Of a stretch of DNA of 64,000 nt, positions 42,633 through 52,162 are shown piece by piece. A program made the translations under genes and the position numbers. Origin of the DNA: Prostheceraeus crozeri (Eukaryota; Platyhelminthes; Polycladida; Euryleptidae). Each line of letters starts with the position of its first letter. Within the stretch, counting starts at the first letter, position 1. Location: positions 265,501 to 329,500 of the forward strand of contig CAJQUW010004452.1 in the NCBI GenBank assembly GCA_907163375.1, read 5' to 3'. The notes under the pieces were generated by a model. That model was not told where the DNA came from. It saw nothing but the letters and a program-made list of their open reading frames with translations, and searched no databases.

Positions 42633-42972
42633 AGATATTTCCCAATAGGTTGCCCACGGCAGGAGCTATCATTGGAAGTATTGCTGAAAGGAAACCACCC
42701 TTTTGTGTTAGAGTTTTCCTCTTTCTTTGAAGGGCGACTTTAGGATTGGAGATGAAACGCAATTTTGTAGCATATCGCTTAAGTAACTTTCGTTGTTTTG
42801 GTGCTAATTTCTTCGTCCTCAACTTCCTCACATGAGAAATAATTTCACAAATGAATTTATCGTTAGCATGTCGTATAGCATTGTATCGCTGATTTGCTTT
42901 CATTCGTCGGAGAGCTTGAATGGCTGAAGAAAACTTTTGACTTTTACGTTTCGTCATTTTACGTTTCGCCAT
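42616..42972 (-). CDS. Basic Polinton protein with C-terminal hydrophobic helix (118 aa)
   Basis: The first 90 residues are strongly basic (K-R-K-M-T-K-R-K, L-R-R-M-K, K-L-R-T-K-K). The last 30 form a G/L/I/A-rich segment ending G-G-F-L-S-A-I-L-P-M-I-A-P-A-V-G and a short G-N-I-F-G-S-K-R. The pattern (K-G-G-F-L plus hydrophobic helix) is common beside Polinton ATPases and resembles the membrane-lytic/DNA-binding minor core proteins of adenovirus. It overlaps the ATPase start. Confidence 0.68.
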   Translation of the reverse strand: MAKRKMTKRKSQKFSSAIQALRRMKANQRYNAIRHANDKFICEIISHVRKLRTKKLAPKQRKLLKRYATKLRFISNPKVALQRKRKTLTQKGGFLSAILPMIAPAVGNLLGNIFGSKR

Positions 42973-43023
42973 TTTCCGTGTTAGTCTTTGCTAAAACCTA
43001 TCTTTACCACATTTGCATAGGTA

Positions 43024-43353
43024 CTAACTATTGCGACATAAGTGACACTCGAAATGAGCAATATCACAGTGGTAACATTGGCAAAGTTGAATGCAATTAC
43101 GTATGAAACAGCGTTGACAAAAAGCATGCTTACATCTCTTGAAGATGCGCTTTTCATTTCCATCCTTTCGCTTACATACATCACAACACATAGTTTCACC
43201 GTTACTGATGTCTATAGCAAGTCTTTTTGAAGATATGAATTTGCTAGCCTTTTCTAAATAATAGACGCATGTACAGAAGGAATATACTTCGAGAGTGAGC
43301 AGACATAGCTCGAAAACCAGTTGTGCTACAATCAAGTACCACTGCATTTTCAA
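43024..43353 (-). CDS. Membrane-anchored RING-finger protein (109 aa)
   Basis: Residues 5-32 form one hydrophobic, probably membrane-spanning segment. Residues 57-96 give a C3HC4 RING: C57-x2-C60, C74-x-H76, C79-x2-C82, C93-x2-C96. A RING with a membrane anchor suggests a ubiquitin ligase acting at host membranes, as many viruses use. RING proteins are not part of the Polinton core set. The stop codon of its neighbour overlaps its start by 4 bp, so it belongs to the same cluster. Confidence 0.65.
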   Translation of the reverse strand: MKMQWYLIVAQLVFELCLLTLEVYSFCTCVYYLEKASKFISSKRLAIDISNGETMCCDVCKRKDGNEKRIFKRCKHAFCQRCFIRNCIQLCQCYHCDIAHFECHLCRNS

Positions 43354-43760
43354 TTTTTCTTTATGGAAAGTTGAATGTGAATATCTGAAATCGCTTCAAT
43401 CACTAGACTGCTACCATGATGGTTAAATGCGTTAAGACGTTCAGCAATTTTTATCATATGTCTTTTAAAAAATTCTTGGGGGTGATCTACCACTTCCATT
43501 GAATAAGAAGCAAAATGGAAAGAGCGACTTTCCACCTCTTCCTTTCCAAAATGACTAAACTTAATTTTCGCAACTAATCGCGCCATGATAATGCTATCAG
43601 AGAATGTATTCATTAACTCTAGAAATAGAGTGCTAGCATCATCGACCACTGCTTCGATGTCGGTCTCATCTTTATGAAATTTTATCACATAATCTTGAAC
43701 AGCTCCTTTTAAACTTTGCCTATGAAAACGTAATGTTCCGCAGTCGTTTGAGAAAGACAT
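43350..43760 (-). CDS. Stand-alone relative of the polymerase N-terminal module (136 aa)
   Basis: Residues 89-132 read E-V-V-D, then H-M-I-K-I-A-E-R-L-N-A-F-N and G-S-S-L-V-I-E, I-H-I-Q-L-S-I. Residues 16-59 of this element's polymerase read E-V-V-D, then H-I-Q-C-L-K-S-N-V-D-K-F-N, S-A-L-I-F-D, I-F-K-I-S-L with nearly the same spacing. The two are therefore paralogous modules. The remainder is beta-rich and unrecognised. Such small proteins accompany many Polintons; the role, perhaps in priming or partner binding, is inferred only. Confidence 0.55.
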   Translation of the reverse strand: MSFSNDCGTLRFHRQSLKGAVQDYVIKFHKDETDIEAVVDDASTLFLELMNTFSDSIIMARLVAKIKFSHFGKEEVESRSFHFASYSMEVVDHPQEFFKRHMIKIAERLNAFNHHGSSLVIEAISDIHIQLSIKKN

Positions 43761-43847
43761 GATCGCCCTTTATCTAACCCATCCATTGCATGAAAACAAC
43801 AACTCTTCTCATAGTAACATTTATTGAATAATGGTAACAAGCATGCA

Positions 43848-44378
43848 TTATAAATCAATGGTTTGAAAGAGATAAAATAGATACAGCTGGTAACTATCAT
43901 ACAGCGAGCAATGATAACCATACAGGACTTTGGCAGTGTTGAGGTAAGGAGGAAAGAAGCATTGGTTATGAACGTAGCTACTACAACGAACAGACAAAAT
44001 AGGAACACACAAATCCTTAAAACGTTTTGTGACTTCATGATAATGTTGATTCACTCTACTATCCCAAGGTGGGAGCAAAATATCATCAATGATTAGATTG
44101 GGAAATACTTTCCTCTCCTTACCAGGATTATTACAAAAGATGCGTATAACATTGAAAGCAGCTAACCATCGTTTAAAGTCAATAAGAAGAGCACTCTCAC
44201 AAGAAAAGCCATAGTCTTGCAAATATTTCAGATTAAGTCCATGAATGTGTTTTCTCGCCCATTGATCAACATTGGGATCGCAGTTGGCATGTTGATGATA
44301 GACACTAACAATCTGATATGTCCAATTGTTCATAGCAATGGCACTGAGCTCCTGTACAGGTTCACCCTCACAATCCAT
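43848..44378 (-). CDS. DnaQ-like (DEDDh) exonuclease-type protein (176 aa)
   Basis: The protein begins D-C-E-G-E-P-V-Q-E, an exonuclease I-type D-x-E. A conserved Y-H-x-H, W-A-R-K-H-I-H-G-L-N block follows at about 27-50, an I-I-D-D-I near 96-100, and closes with Y-H-C-S-L-Y-D at 155-161, matching an exonuclease III-type H-x4-D. Similar proteins occur in several animal Polintons. A 3'-5' DNA or RNA exonuclease, perhaps proofreading or host-mRNA degrading, is the likely role. The start next to the stop of no other gene suggests its own promoter. Confidence 0.65.
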   Translation of the reverse strand: MDCEGEPVQELSAIAMNNWTYQIVSVYHQHANCDPNVDQWARKHIHGLNLKYLQDYGFSCESALLIDFKRWLAAFNVIRIFCNNPGKERKVFPNLIIDDILLPPWDSRVNQHYHEVTKRFKDLCVPILSVRCSSYVHNQCFFPPYLNTAKVLYGYHCSLYDSYQLYLFYLFQTIDL

Positions 44379-44430
44379 AAAAATGATGATAGAAGCCTAA
44401 AACGGAAATTTACACATCTAAGGAAACGTT

Positions 44431-44679
44431 CTATAACATATTACAAAATGAAGAATTACATCGATGCTTTTCACGACAAAATACACAAATGATATGATGG
44501 CAACGAAGAAGTAAAATGTATCTAATAAGACCACGTCTACGACACTCAAAGCACATAAGCGAATTGTCATAGGGAAGAGTTAGGAAAGGACTAGCAATTC
44601 TCCTTCTTTGATTTGCGTTTTGATGTAGCATTCTTCTCCGACTTGCGCTTCGTACCACTGCTGTTAAGGATTTGATCAA
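44431..44679 (-). CDS. Small Cys/His zinc-binding-type protein (82 aa)
   Basis: The C-terminal half has C-F-E-C, eleven or so residues, then C-H-H-I-I-C-V-F-C and C near the end, reminiscent of the RING protein at 43024-43353 but with a shorter loop. Its first 88 bp overlap the end of the upstream gene in another frame; ATG at about 44556 (M-C-F-E-C) would avoid the overlap. The assignment as a real gene is tentative. Confidence 0.4.
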   Translation of the reverse strand: MIKSLTAVVRSASRRRMLHQNANQRRRIASPFLTLPYDNSLMCFECRRRGLIRYILLLRCHHIICVFCREKHRCNSSFCNML

Positions 44680-45295
44680 TTATGTCGTCCACGTTGGGTG
44701 GTTTCGGAATATATAGGATGGATTCCATATGCATGGAGAGAGAGGCTATTTTATTATCCTTGTGTCGACCATAATATAGCCCATTCACTTTGAAAAGGAT
44801 ATCCCAAGTACCTTCTCCGAGCTCATCACATCTGATGGGTATTGAATGATCTCCATCCTTCTTATAGTAAGTACACCAATGTGATACCGGTAGGCAAATG
44901 TGATTACCATCCCAAATCTTTCTATAGGGAGTATCCTTGTCATCTCTAGCCTTCCACTCTTGAGCAAGAGGAGTAGGAATGTCCATATTTAATGTCACGT
45001 ACTCCTCAATAGTATCAAGTTGGTGGCGAATGTACGGACTCACGGGGATCAGTATGTAGTCCCCATACTGATTGTGCATTATCTTGACATCCGTGGAAGG
45101 GAGCATTCCCGTTTGGAGTACTACGCTATGATCATCATAACGCAAGGCTTGTTTAAATTTACGCTGTAGCGGTGTAGGATTATGTACCTTGGTTGTTTCT
45201 TCCACTGGCCTCAGTTGTAGATGATCTGACCGTAGCGAACCTTGTAACGTTTGACCGCCATTTTGTCCTACTAGTGCAGTAGATGGAGTAGATGC
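44591..45295 (-). CDS. Right-end Polinton protein, unknown, with Met-only first coding exon
   Basis: The large exon runs from an acceptor at 45296 to a stop at 44591, about 234 codons. No ATG opens it; the start codon appears to be the last three bases (45364-45366) of a first exon ending at a gtaagt donor. The middle (about 60-200) is beta-rich with W-x-D and Y-I-P segments and could be an OB-fold-like DNA-binding protein. The C-terminus is a K/R/S-rich tail. No family is recognised. The position next to the right terminus mirrors the left-end genes. Confidence 0.6.
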   Translation of the reverse strand, partial: ASTPSTALVGQNGGQTLQGSLRSDHLQLRPVEETTKVHNPTPLQRKFKQALRYDDHSVVLQTGMLPSTDVKIMHNQYGDYILIPVSPYIRHQLDTIEEYVTLNMDIPTPLAQEWKARDDKDTPYRKIWDGNHICLPVSHWCTYYKKDGDHSIPIRCDELGEGTWDILFKVNGLYYGRHKDNKIASLSMHMESILYIPKPPNVDDIIDQILNSSGTKRKSEKNATSKRKSKKENC

Positions 45296-45466
45296 CTGAA
45301 AATGAAAAAAGATTGTATTAAGTTTACGTTCAAGGGAGGAGAGGGAGGGAAGTAGCGACTTACCATTTTAGTTGGATAATAGAACAGGGAACTAGGGAGA
45401 GAGAAAATGTGCGTCCGTCACTCGTGTGATTCAACGATGGAATGATTCTCGCTGTGGAAGGCTCGC

Positions 45467-45474
45467 TATTTATA
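45467..45474 (-). promoter_or_regulatory. TATA box of the right-end Polinton gene
   Basis: TATAAATA on the minus strand, about 100 bp before the ATG at 45366 that lies at a splice donor. It faces inward from the right terminal repeat. Confidence 0.65.
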
Positions 45475-45654
45475 AAGAAATGCTTGATTCTCATTGGATG
45501 ATGATCCTCATTGGACAATAACATCAAGTTGATTCCAAATCTGGCATCCGTTTACCAATCCGATAGTTCGTTTTGAAGCTACAGCCCAAAACGTCCCAAA
45601 TTCTAACTCTGTCGTTTTTCACCAATGTCCCAAAATCTTAAATGGCGTCTCACA

Positions 45655-46239
45655 TCTAAACGAAGGCAGATACGAACAAGCCGATTCTTTCACTGAATTT
45701 GTCTCACTCTTAGCTTTCAAACGAGCTATCGCACGACAAAATCCGTCCACTGGAAGCAAGCTGTCCAGGGGGGGGACGTCAGCCGAAAATTTTTTCTCTC
45801 CGATTTCGCTGGAAACATCCTTCCTAACCCAAAATTTCACGTAGATTCCGAATCTGGCCTCCGTTTTCTCATCCGATGCTTCGTTTGGACGCTACACACC
45901 AAAAACATCACACACTATAGCCTCAAGACTAATCCTGGCGGTCGCCCACGTCAACCTAGACGGTCGCCCACGTCAACCAGGCGGTCGGACCAACTCACCC
46001 GAGTCTCACACTCTGTTGTTGCAGAGGGGGGGGGACGTCAGCGAACATGTTGTGAACGTGGACCCACCTGGCCGGCACACCACGACAGACCACAACCTCT
46101 GTCGTTCCAGAGGGGGGGGGACTCAGACACGAAGCACCACGGCGGCCGACCACGACACTCTGCCGTGCCAGAGGGGGGGGGGGGACGCAGCGATGGCCGC
46201 CATCTTGCGCGGTCCAGAAGTGGAGTTTTGCTTACTACT
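45655..46239 (-). repeat. Polinton right terminal inverted repeat
   Basis: This is the reverse complement of the left terminus. The outer 310 bp are identical apart from homopolymer C/G length, and the three CTCTG-N6-CAGAG hairpins are all present (46013-46240 region). The inner part lacks about 0.2 kb found on the left, and similarity continues weakly to about 45540. Confidence 0.93.
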
Positions 46240-46699
46240 TCAGTCCATTTAATACTTATAGTGGGCCTATGCATAGAGTGACCTATTTAACTGCGGAAAG
46301 TCTTACACCATTTGTAGTTTTAACCTAAAAAGTGGTGAATAGGATAAGTTAGCAATAATAACACACAGACGACATCGCATAGGCTATATATGCCAATAAA
46401 AACTAACTCACTTTGAATTGAGTTGGCAAAGAATATAGGGCCTACATGTAGCCGTAGGTGTCACTTGCAAAATCGGTTTCTATTGAAACAACCACTTTGG
46501 AAATAACATTCGTAAATTTGGAGATGTAAGCTTACTTATCAAGTGGACAATAGGATAGATAGGTTTATTAAGCAGGATTCATACAGAAGCACTGACTATT
46601 ATACTAGTAGAAATAGTAGAAACCAAAACTAGTACGCTAACGATTGAAACATAGCGAGTAATAAAAATGAAATAATAATAGGCGTTTTTTGGAAGGAAT

Positions 46700-46948
46700 G
46701 ACAACCGTCCTTTACAGCTACAATCATCGTTCATACAATGAATTGCAAGCGATCCCTGAAGTTATCGATGATCCAGTTGACGTATCCAGTGGATTATCCA
46801 AATCAGCCAGACTGTTAATGATATGGTTAAACTTCAGAGTATCGAAGACTTTTGAATAGTCGTAGGCAGCAACCACAACATTATCAATTGAACTATCATC
46901 TAAACGTGAAGTTCTGTATTCGCATGCAATGAAATCACAGCACTGCAA
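46700..46948 (-). pseudogene. Reverse transcriptase scrap inside the split hAT
   Basis: A 74-codon frame contains A-Y-D-Y-S-K-V-F-D-T-L, matching the D-F-S-K-A-F-D-T motif A block of non-LTR reverse transcriptases, followed by N-H-I-I-N-S-L-A-D-L. It lies in the right part of the small hAT element, so a LINE piece was either captured by or inserted into it before the present termini were fixed. Confidence 0.6.
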
Positions 46949-47817
46949 ATGGAAGAATTAGGTCAAAACCCAAAGTGGCAAGGTCCGTAGTTTTTGATAT
47001 ACCTTGACAACTAAATAAATACCGGGAATCCTCCTCTAACCGATTTTAACCGATTAACCGATTTTAACCGGTTAAAAATATAATCGGTTAACCGGTTACA
47101 AAAAAATTAACCGGTCCTAGCCCTGGTAGTGACGCAGCAAATCGAAAACAATGGTACATGCAATAGTCAATTATCGACGACTTGACCTTTTCGTTGCCAT
47201 AATTCAGATTGCTGTTGATAAAAAGATAGGCAAGCCTCTCTCGTGTTTCTCCCACATCAAGATTTCTTGCAACATAGCACGTTTAAGTAAGACATCGACG
47301 CATGCGATTTTCTGCAAATGAATCGGCTCATGCTGAAGTTAAGCAGCAACGTTGCCAGTAATGCCGTTAATTTACATGTTCTGATCAGTATGTATCCTAT
47401 ATTTCCACTTGTCGGGTTATCCTTGACATATTAACTAATGTTGCTGTAATTCATTAAGCAAATTTCTATTGTTTTGATATTCACACTTGATATATCCTTT
47501 GAGTTTTTTACTCGCGTATCTCAGAGTTTGATAACAATGATTTAGGGAAACATGACAAGGTAAGGATTGTCGCCTTCTCCTTGACATTGATATGTCATAT
47601 GCTTCTTATCAAGTTGTGCTGCAAACGTTTCCACATTCATGAGTAGAAATAAACAAGAGGTTGCTAAATTTTACGTATTATGTTATACCGAATTGATAGT
47701 ATAATCCTTTGAATTGAGTAACAGATAATATTGATATATAATTGTTATTATAATATAATATGATAATATAACTGTAATATAATAATATGATAATTAATAA
47801 TATTATTATAAAGTTAT

Positions 47818-48389
47818 ATTATAAGTCAGCAGATGCGACAGTGTCCCATATACTCACAGGATGCTCAAAACTGGCATCAAAAGAGTACCTCAATCGCCAC
47901 AATGAAGTTGCCAGAATGATACATAGAGACATCTGTCTACAGTATGACATCAGCGTATCGACAGAGCCATGGAAACACATGCCGATGTCAGTAGTTGAAA
48001 CAGACATGGTGAAGATCTTATGGGACTTCGAAATAAGAACCGACAAGAACATTTCAGCAAGGAGGCCCGATATAGTGATAGTGGACAAAGAAGAGAAGAT
48101 GGGATACATAATCGATATCGCCGTTCCCGAGGATAGAAACATATGCAATAAAGAGCGAGAGAAAATAGCAAAGTACCAAGACCTGAAAATAGAAATACAG
48201 AAGCTGTGGAAGATTAAAGAAAAAGTGATACCAGTAGTAGTTGGATCCTTGGGAGCCCACACTGACAACCTAAAGAAGTACCTCAGAGAGATTCCCGGTC
48301 GACACAAAGTACCTCAATTACTTAAGGCTGCCCTGCTCGGTAGTGCCTACATCCTCAGACGCACTCTGGATCTCCCTGAGTCCTGGTAG
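47818..48389 (+). mobile_element. R4/Dong-like LINE tail with restriction-like endonuclease
   Basis: The uninterrupted frame has a degenerate zinc-knuckle region (H-I-L-T-G-C) followed by Y-L-N-R-H-N-E-V-A, then K-I-L-W-D-F, R-R-P-D-I-V-I-V-D-K and I-I-D-I-A-V-P-E-D. The R-P-D and D-x-A-x-P elements are the catalytic core of the C-terminal restriction-like endonuclease of R2/R4/Dong-type LINEs. It ends L-G-S-A-Y-I-L-R-R-T-L-D-L-P and a short 3' tail with an A-run. 5' truncation is typical. The frame is open for about 200 codons, so the insertion is young. Confidence 0.75.
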
Positions 48390-48424
48390 GATTCCGAGGT
48401 CCTGAGTTACAACCGACCATTGTG

Positions 48425-48545
48425 TGGTCGTGATCCAAAAAAAAAATATTATATATGTAATATATATATTATATTATATACATGTATATATATAATATAT
48501 ATTAAATATATTATAATATATATGTATATATTATAACAGATAATA
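48425..48545. repeat. TA-rich microsatellite after the LINE tail
   Basis: A run of nine or ten A is followed by about 100 bp of (TA)n and related TATAATATAT words. It probably grew from the poly-A tail of the LINE. A similar AT-rich tract lies before the LINE at 47690-47817. Confidence 0.85.
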
Positions 48546-51044
48546 TAATTGGCCAGTTGACTTATTTAATGCATTTTGATGATAACTCAGCTTTCCAATA
48601 CGTACCGGTATGCGCACCAGTGTGCTTAGTTTATTATGAAATTATTTTGCTATCACAAGTCAACATCTCGAATGGACTAGATTGCAATTTAATTCGTCTG
48701 TTCTCTTCCGGCATTTCTGGAGTATCAGTACAAATGCCTTACTTTTCGTTACTGCTTTTTAGGAATTATAATTCTTTTGAGCACGTCCAGACAAGCACCA
48801 GCTGGCGTGTCAAGTGTGTGCCTTGGCGAAGTGTAGTCACTGAGCCTGAAGCCACAAGATAAAAAATTCAGATTGTACCTCTTGTTCTACTATGAGTCGA
48901 AACTGTTGACATTCAGTTGATAGCAAGACACGCCAGACAATGAATGCGGTTGAAGTTATAATATTTACAATAGTTCAATATTTACTGTACTAATCAATTG
49001 CAATTCCATGATTAAATATAGAATTATTGATTTCACACTGATGATCAATTTTCCCATACATTCTTCGTTGTTGAGTTTCTCATGTTTCTGAGGAACGCCG
49101 GTGATTGTGATAAGACAAAGCTTCTTTAATTTGTGTGATTACCCGATTGAATCAAACATATCGTCGATCTCCTTTTCTGCTAGTGTGTTCACGTTGACGT
49201 CTGTCGCGATTTATCACAGTGGACGAATCCATTAATCTGTCATACAGAAAACTTCGGATCATTTACTATCACATCTCTGTTTGGAATTGCTGTATTCAAT
49301 CGCATGCGATATCTTCCAAGGAAAACTCAACGTCCTTTTTGTGAGTTGGTGCCATATTTCTATTGTCTTTATCCCAAGCATGTTTCTGTGTGGAGGACTT
49401 TAAAACTATCATTTCTTAACTCTCCATCAGCAGGCCATAGTTTTTGGTGGCTATTGCTATGAATTTCGGTCGGTAATTAGTAGAAATGTCGGCATTTTCC
49501 AGAAAGTGTGAAGTAAGAGTGCTAAAACGAATCTCAACCGTAGGTAAGCTGCATACCTGATGAAGAATTTCCACTTTAGGACTTGCAAAGCAAGAAGAAT
49601 CAGTGTGCTATCATTTTAAAAGTGCAAAGCTTCAAGTTTCTGAAATCCAAGCAGATGTGTATATCGGAAAATTGGCACGTAACTTCATCATGATTCATTG
49701 ATCCATTTTTCCACTAATTCTCTGCGAGATTACACAGGGCAATATTGAAGCATAGCATTGAAATATTTATAAAATGCCTCTAACTTTCGCAGAAAGTTTT
49801 TGCAGCTGCGCAACGTTTCAAACCCTTCAATGGAGCAACTGAAATATTCATGCAATGCTTATACATGGAAATATTAAATTGTTGATATCTGGAACTGCTA
49901 TCCAGAATTAAAGTGCATGATGTTACTTGATTTAGAAGCATGAATCATGCATTGAATCATCTAAGTCAAAATTTGATAAAAACATGGTAAATTTCGAACG
50001 AAATTCGTCAAGTTCAATTCAACGAATGCGAATGTGCGAATGTTCGATCATAGATCAAAAGTTTGTGCATCTAATGTGTAGCGTAGGTATCAAATACTTT
50101 GTTGAGCAAATTTGGATTATTCCTTACTAACAGTGAATGAAATGTTTCTGTTTAAATTTTTATGCAGAAGATGTTCGCCTGGTAGGATTTGAATTATTGA
50201 CTATTCTGGTTACTCCGGTGACTATCCACCTGAGAATGTTTATTGGCAATGCACATATGATGTGCCATATTACACTCATGAAAATATGTCTTATTCACCT
50301 CGATGATAGAGATCATGTAGATCTTTGAAATGCATCGGTTTATCAGAAAATACGAATTTTGATAGCAGCAGTTTGTGGTCTTCCCGGCAAAAACAGATTA
50401 AGTTCTCACGACCTGTACTCATACTGTAGTCCGTGTTCAGGCTTCATTTTCTTTCTTGTTTTTCAGTAATAGTTTTATTGAAGTTGGTGGAATTTTTTGT
50501 TGAAAACAAGCTGCTTTAACTTGTAGTTGATGTAATCTTATGAAATGTTGAGCGACCGCCTGAATCCCATCGTAAATGTTACTAGATCTTAATTGCTATT
50601 TCATTCAACATCAGGCATCATTTAATAGAAGTTAGGGAAGAGTCAAGATTTAGTGATGAATTTCAACCTGAAGATAATCACTGTGCTGTGATAGAAATTA
50701 ATTGTATATGACGAACAACAAAAAGGAAGAGAACTTGAATTAATCTTGACTCTTCCCAAGCCCCTATTAATCAGAACTGTGATCAAGGCATTCTTAGTAC
50801 ATCGGGCGCATCATCAGGGCGGTGCCTTCTCTTCGAAAATGATGCTTGAGTGCTTGGAATATGCTGACATCGAATGATGCGGATATTCGTATGTGGTCTC
50901 CTCCTTTCATTGTATCATGCAGTCAAAATGAAATTTTAATGATCAATTTTAATCTCAAAACAACATTTTCGCCTTTATCCGCAACTACTACAAAACATCG
51001 TCAACTAGCGGATTACCAATAGTACGCTTTTACTTTACTTTACT

Positions 51045-51660
51045 TTTTCGTATTTCGTCGCTTCATCCCTATTCCACTAGGGTTGGAAGTTGCTGCGGTG
51101 ACTTTTTTACCATGCATTACGATCCAGAGCAGTGTCCACCTTGATCTTCAGGTATTCGAGATCTTCTTTGACACACGCATACCACGTTTTCTTCGGTCTT
51201 CCTGATGGACGGCGACCGTCAACCGGTAGATGATGTGCCTCTCCGATGTTGTCGGGTGCTCTCCTTGCATGTCCGAACCACAGCAAGCGTTTCTGGCGTA
51301 GGCGAATAGGTAGTTCGGGTAGGCCACATAGTCTTGCCACTTCTTCACTCACTTGGCACTTTATCCTTCAACTTTACAAGTGCCGTGCATCGCAGCATTC
51401 GCCTGTCAACGCCTCTTAGCTACTCCGTCAATTTCAGAGTGAGGGGCCATGTTTCCGAACCTTAAATTAGGACCGATTTTATACACAGCTCGTATACGTG
51501 TGTCCTGTACCGCAACGGAATGCCTTTGTTTGTCAGCAGGCTGGCTAGTTCTCTCCACTTGTTCCAAGCTGCTGCAATGCGAGCTCTGACTGCCCTTTCC
51601 GTTTCGGCTTCCCTGTCAAGGACATCCCAGATAAAAAAACTCTTGGACTTCTTGCACTGT
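51045..51660 (-). mobile_element. LINE C-terminal remnant
   Basis: On the minus strand the sequence encodes L-R-Q-K-R-L-L-W-F-G-H-A-R-R, then D-G-R-R-P-S-G-R-P-K-K-T-W and A-L-D-R-N-A-W. This is the standard end of many RTE/CR1-like LINE polyproteins (R-L-R-W-x-G-H-V, G-R-P-x-x-x-W, D-R-x-x-W). Earlier parts are frameshifted. A TTTAC-type simple repeat at 51026-51047 is consistent with the 3' tail. Confidence 0.75.
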
Positions 51661-51917
51661 CATGCTGTTGATCTATGCTAAGTTTTATATTTTTAAGAAA
51701 CTCAAATGCAGTCACCTACAATTTATTTTTCATGTAAGATGAGATAATTCTTTTTTGAAGTTGATATAACTTTCGAAAATGACTGAAATGAGGATTTCAT
51801 CCACATAGCAACAATTGGAAAATTCAATCGAATTCAGCCTTATTTTTCCATTTTTTGCTGAAATCGTGTAGTGATTCATTTTACACATGTCATTTTATTA
51901 TTTGCTTTTTCTTCCAG

Positions 51918-52162
51918 ATGGTAATGATGAGTATATTCCTGTTCGTCAAGAGAGTGTTATAACAGTGAACACGAGCCAGGGAGGACCAGGTAATCTTAGC
52001 TGTAGTGTCACTAGACCTGATGGCACGCCTGTGAATGTGGGCTTGGAACAAAACCCGGATGGTACTACATCTGTCTTTTACTTGCCAATGGAGAAAGGCG
52101 ATTACTTAGTTGACATCAAATACGGTGGACAGCGAATACCCAACGGACGATTTCTGCAGAAG
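51918..52162 (+). CDS. FLN: Filamin exon (Ig repeat about 15)
   Basis: This opens after CTTCCAG with two bases completing the aspartate codon begun at 14133. It encodes D-G-N-D-E-Y-I-P-V-R, then V-I-T-V-N-T-S-Q-G-G-P-G-N-L, S-V-F-Y-L-P-M-E-K-G-D-Y and Y-G-G-Q-R-I-P-N-G-R-F. The final I-P-N-x-x-F is the usual repeat end with one variant residue. It aligns with human FLNA repeat 15 just before hinge 1. It ends at AAG before gtgcgt, phase 0. Confidence 0.93.

Larger units (their letters stand above)
16074..46239. mobile_element. Polinton/Maverick, 30.2 kb, nearly whole but broken
   Basis: Polintons are self-synthesising, virus-related DNA transposons. This one begins AG and ends CT, has a perfect 6-bp target duplication TCAGTC (16068-16073, 46240-46245), and long terminal inverted repeats. 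It holds the family's core set: protein-primed DNA polymerase B, retroviral-type integrase, packaging ATPase, adenain-like protease, and major and minor structural proteins. The first 300 bp of the two termini differ only in poly-C lengths, which suggests recent insertion. Most frames are open; I estimate about half a dozen breaks, mainly in polymerase and integrase. It is longer than the usual 15-20 kb, partly because of two kilobase-scale low-complexity tracts and extra genes at the left. Confidence 0.96.
15719..47125. mobile_element. Small hAT transposon split by the Polinton
   Basis: The left end begins CAGGGCTAGGA and the right end closes with TCCTAGCCCTG. Both are followed inward by repeated GGTTAACCGG palindromes (15732-15800 and 47038-47117). 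The 8 bases on each side are identical, GTAGTGAC (15711-15718 and 47126-47133). Taking out the Polinton and one copy of its target duplication leaves about 1.24 kb, so this was a non-autonomous hAT. No transposase is seen; an RT scrap lies in its right part. It predates the Polinton insertion. Confidence 0.92.
14134..51917. other. 37.8-kb filamin intron hosting nested transposons
   Basis: Donor gtaatt at 14134 and acceptor TTCCAG ending at 51917 have matching phase 1. Outside the hAT/Polinton nest (15711-47133) it holds a SINE at 14207-14406, an R4-like LINE tail at 47818-48389 and a LINE tail at 51045-51660. The stretches 14407-15710, 47134-47780 and 48546-51040 show nothing I recognise. Without the nest and its duplicated target sites the intron would be about 6.4 kb. 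Confidence 0.9.

Noticed and set aside
47819-48307. Minus-strand frame opposite the R4-like LINE tail
   Set aside because: It is a shadow; the plus strand holds the recognised endonuclease motifs.
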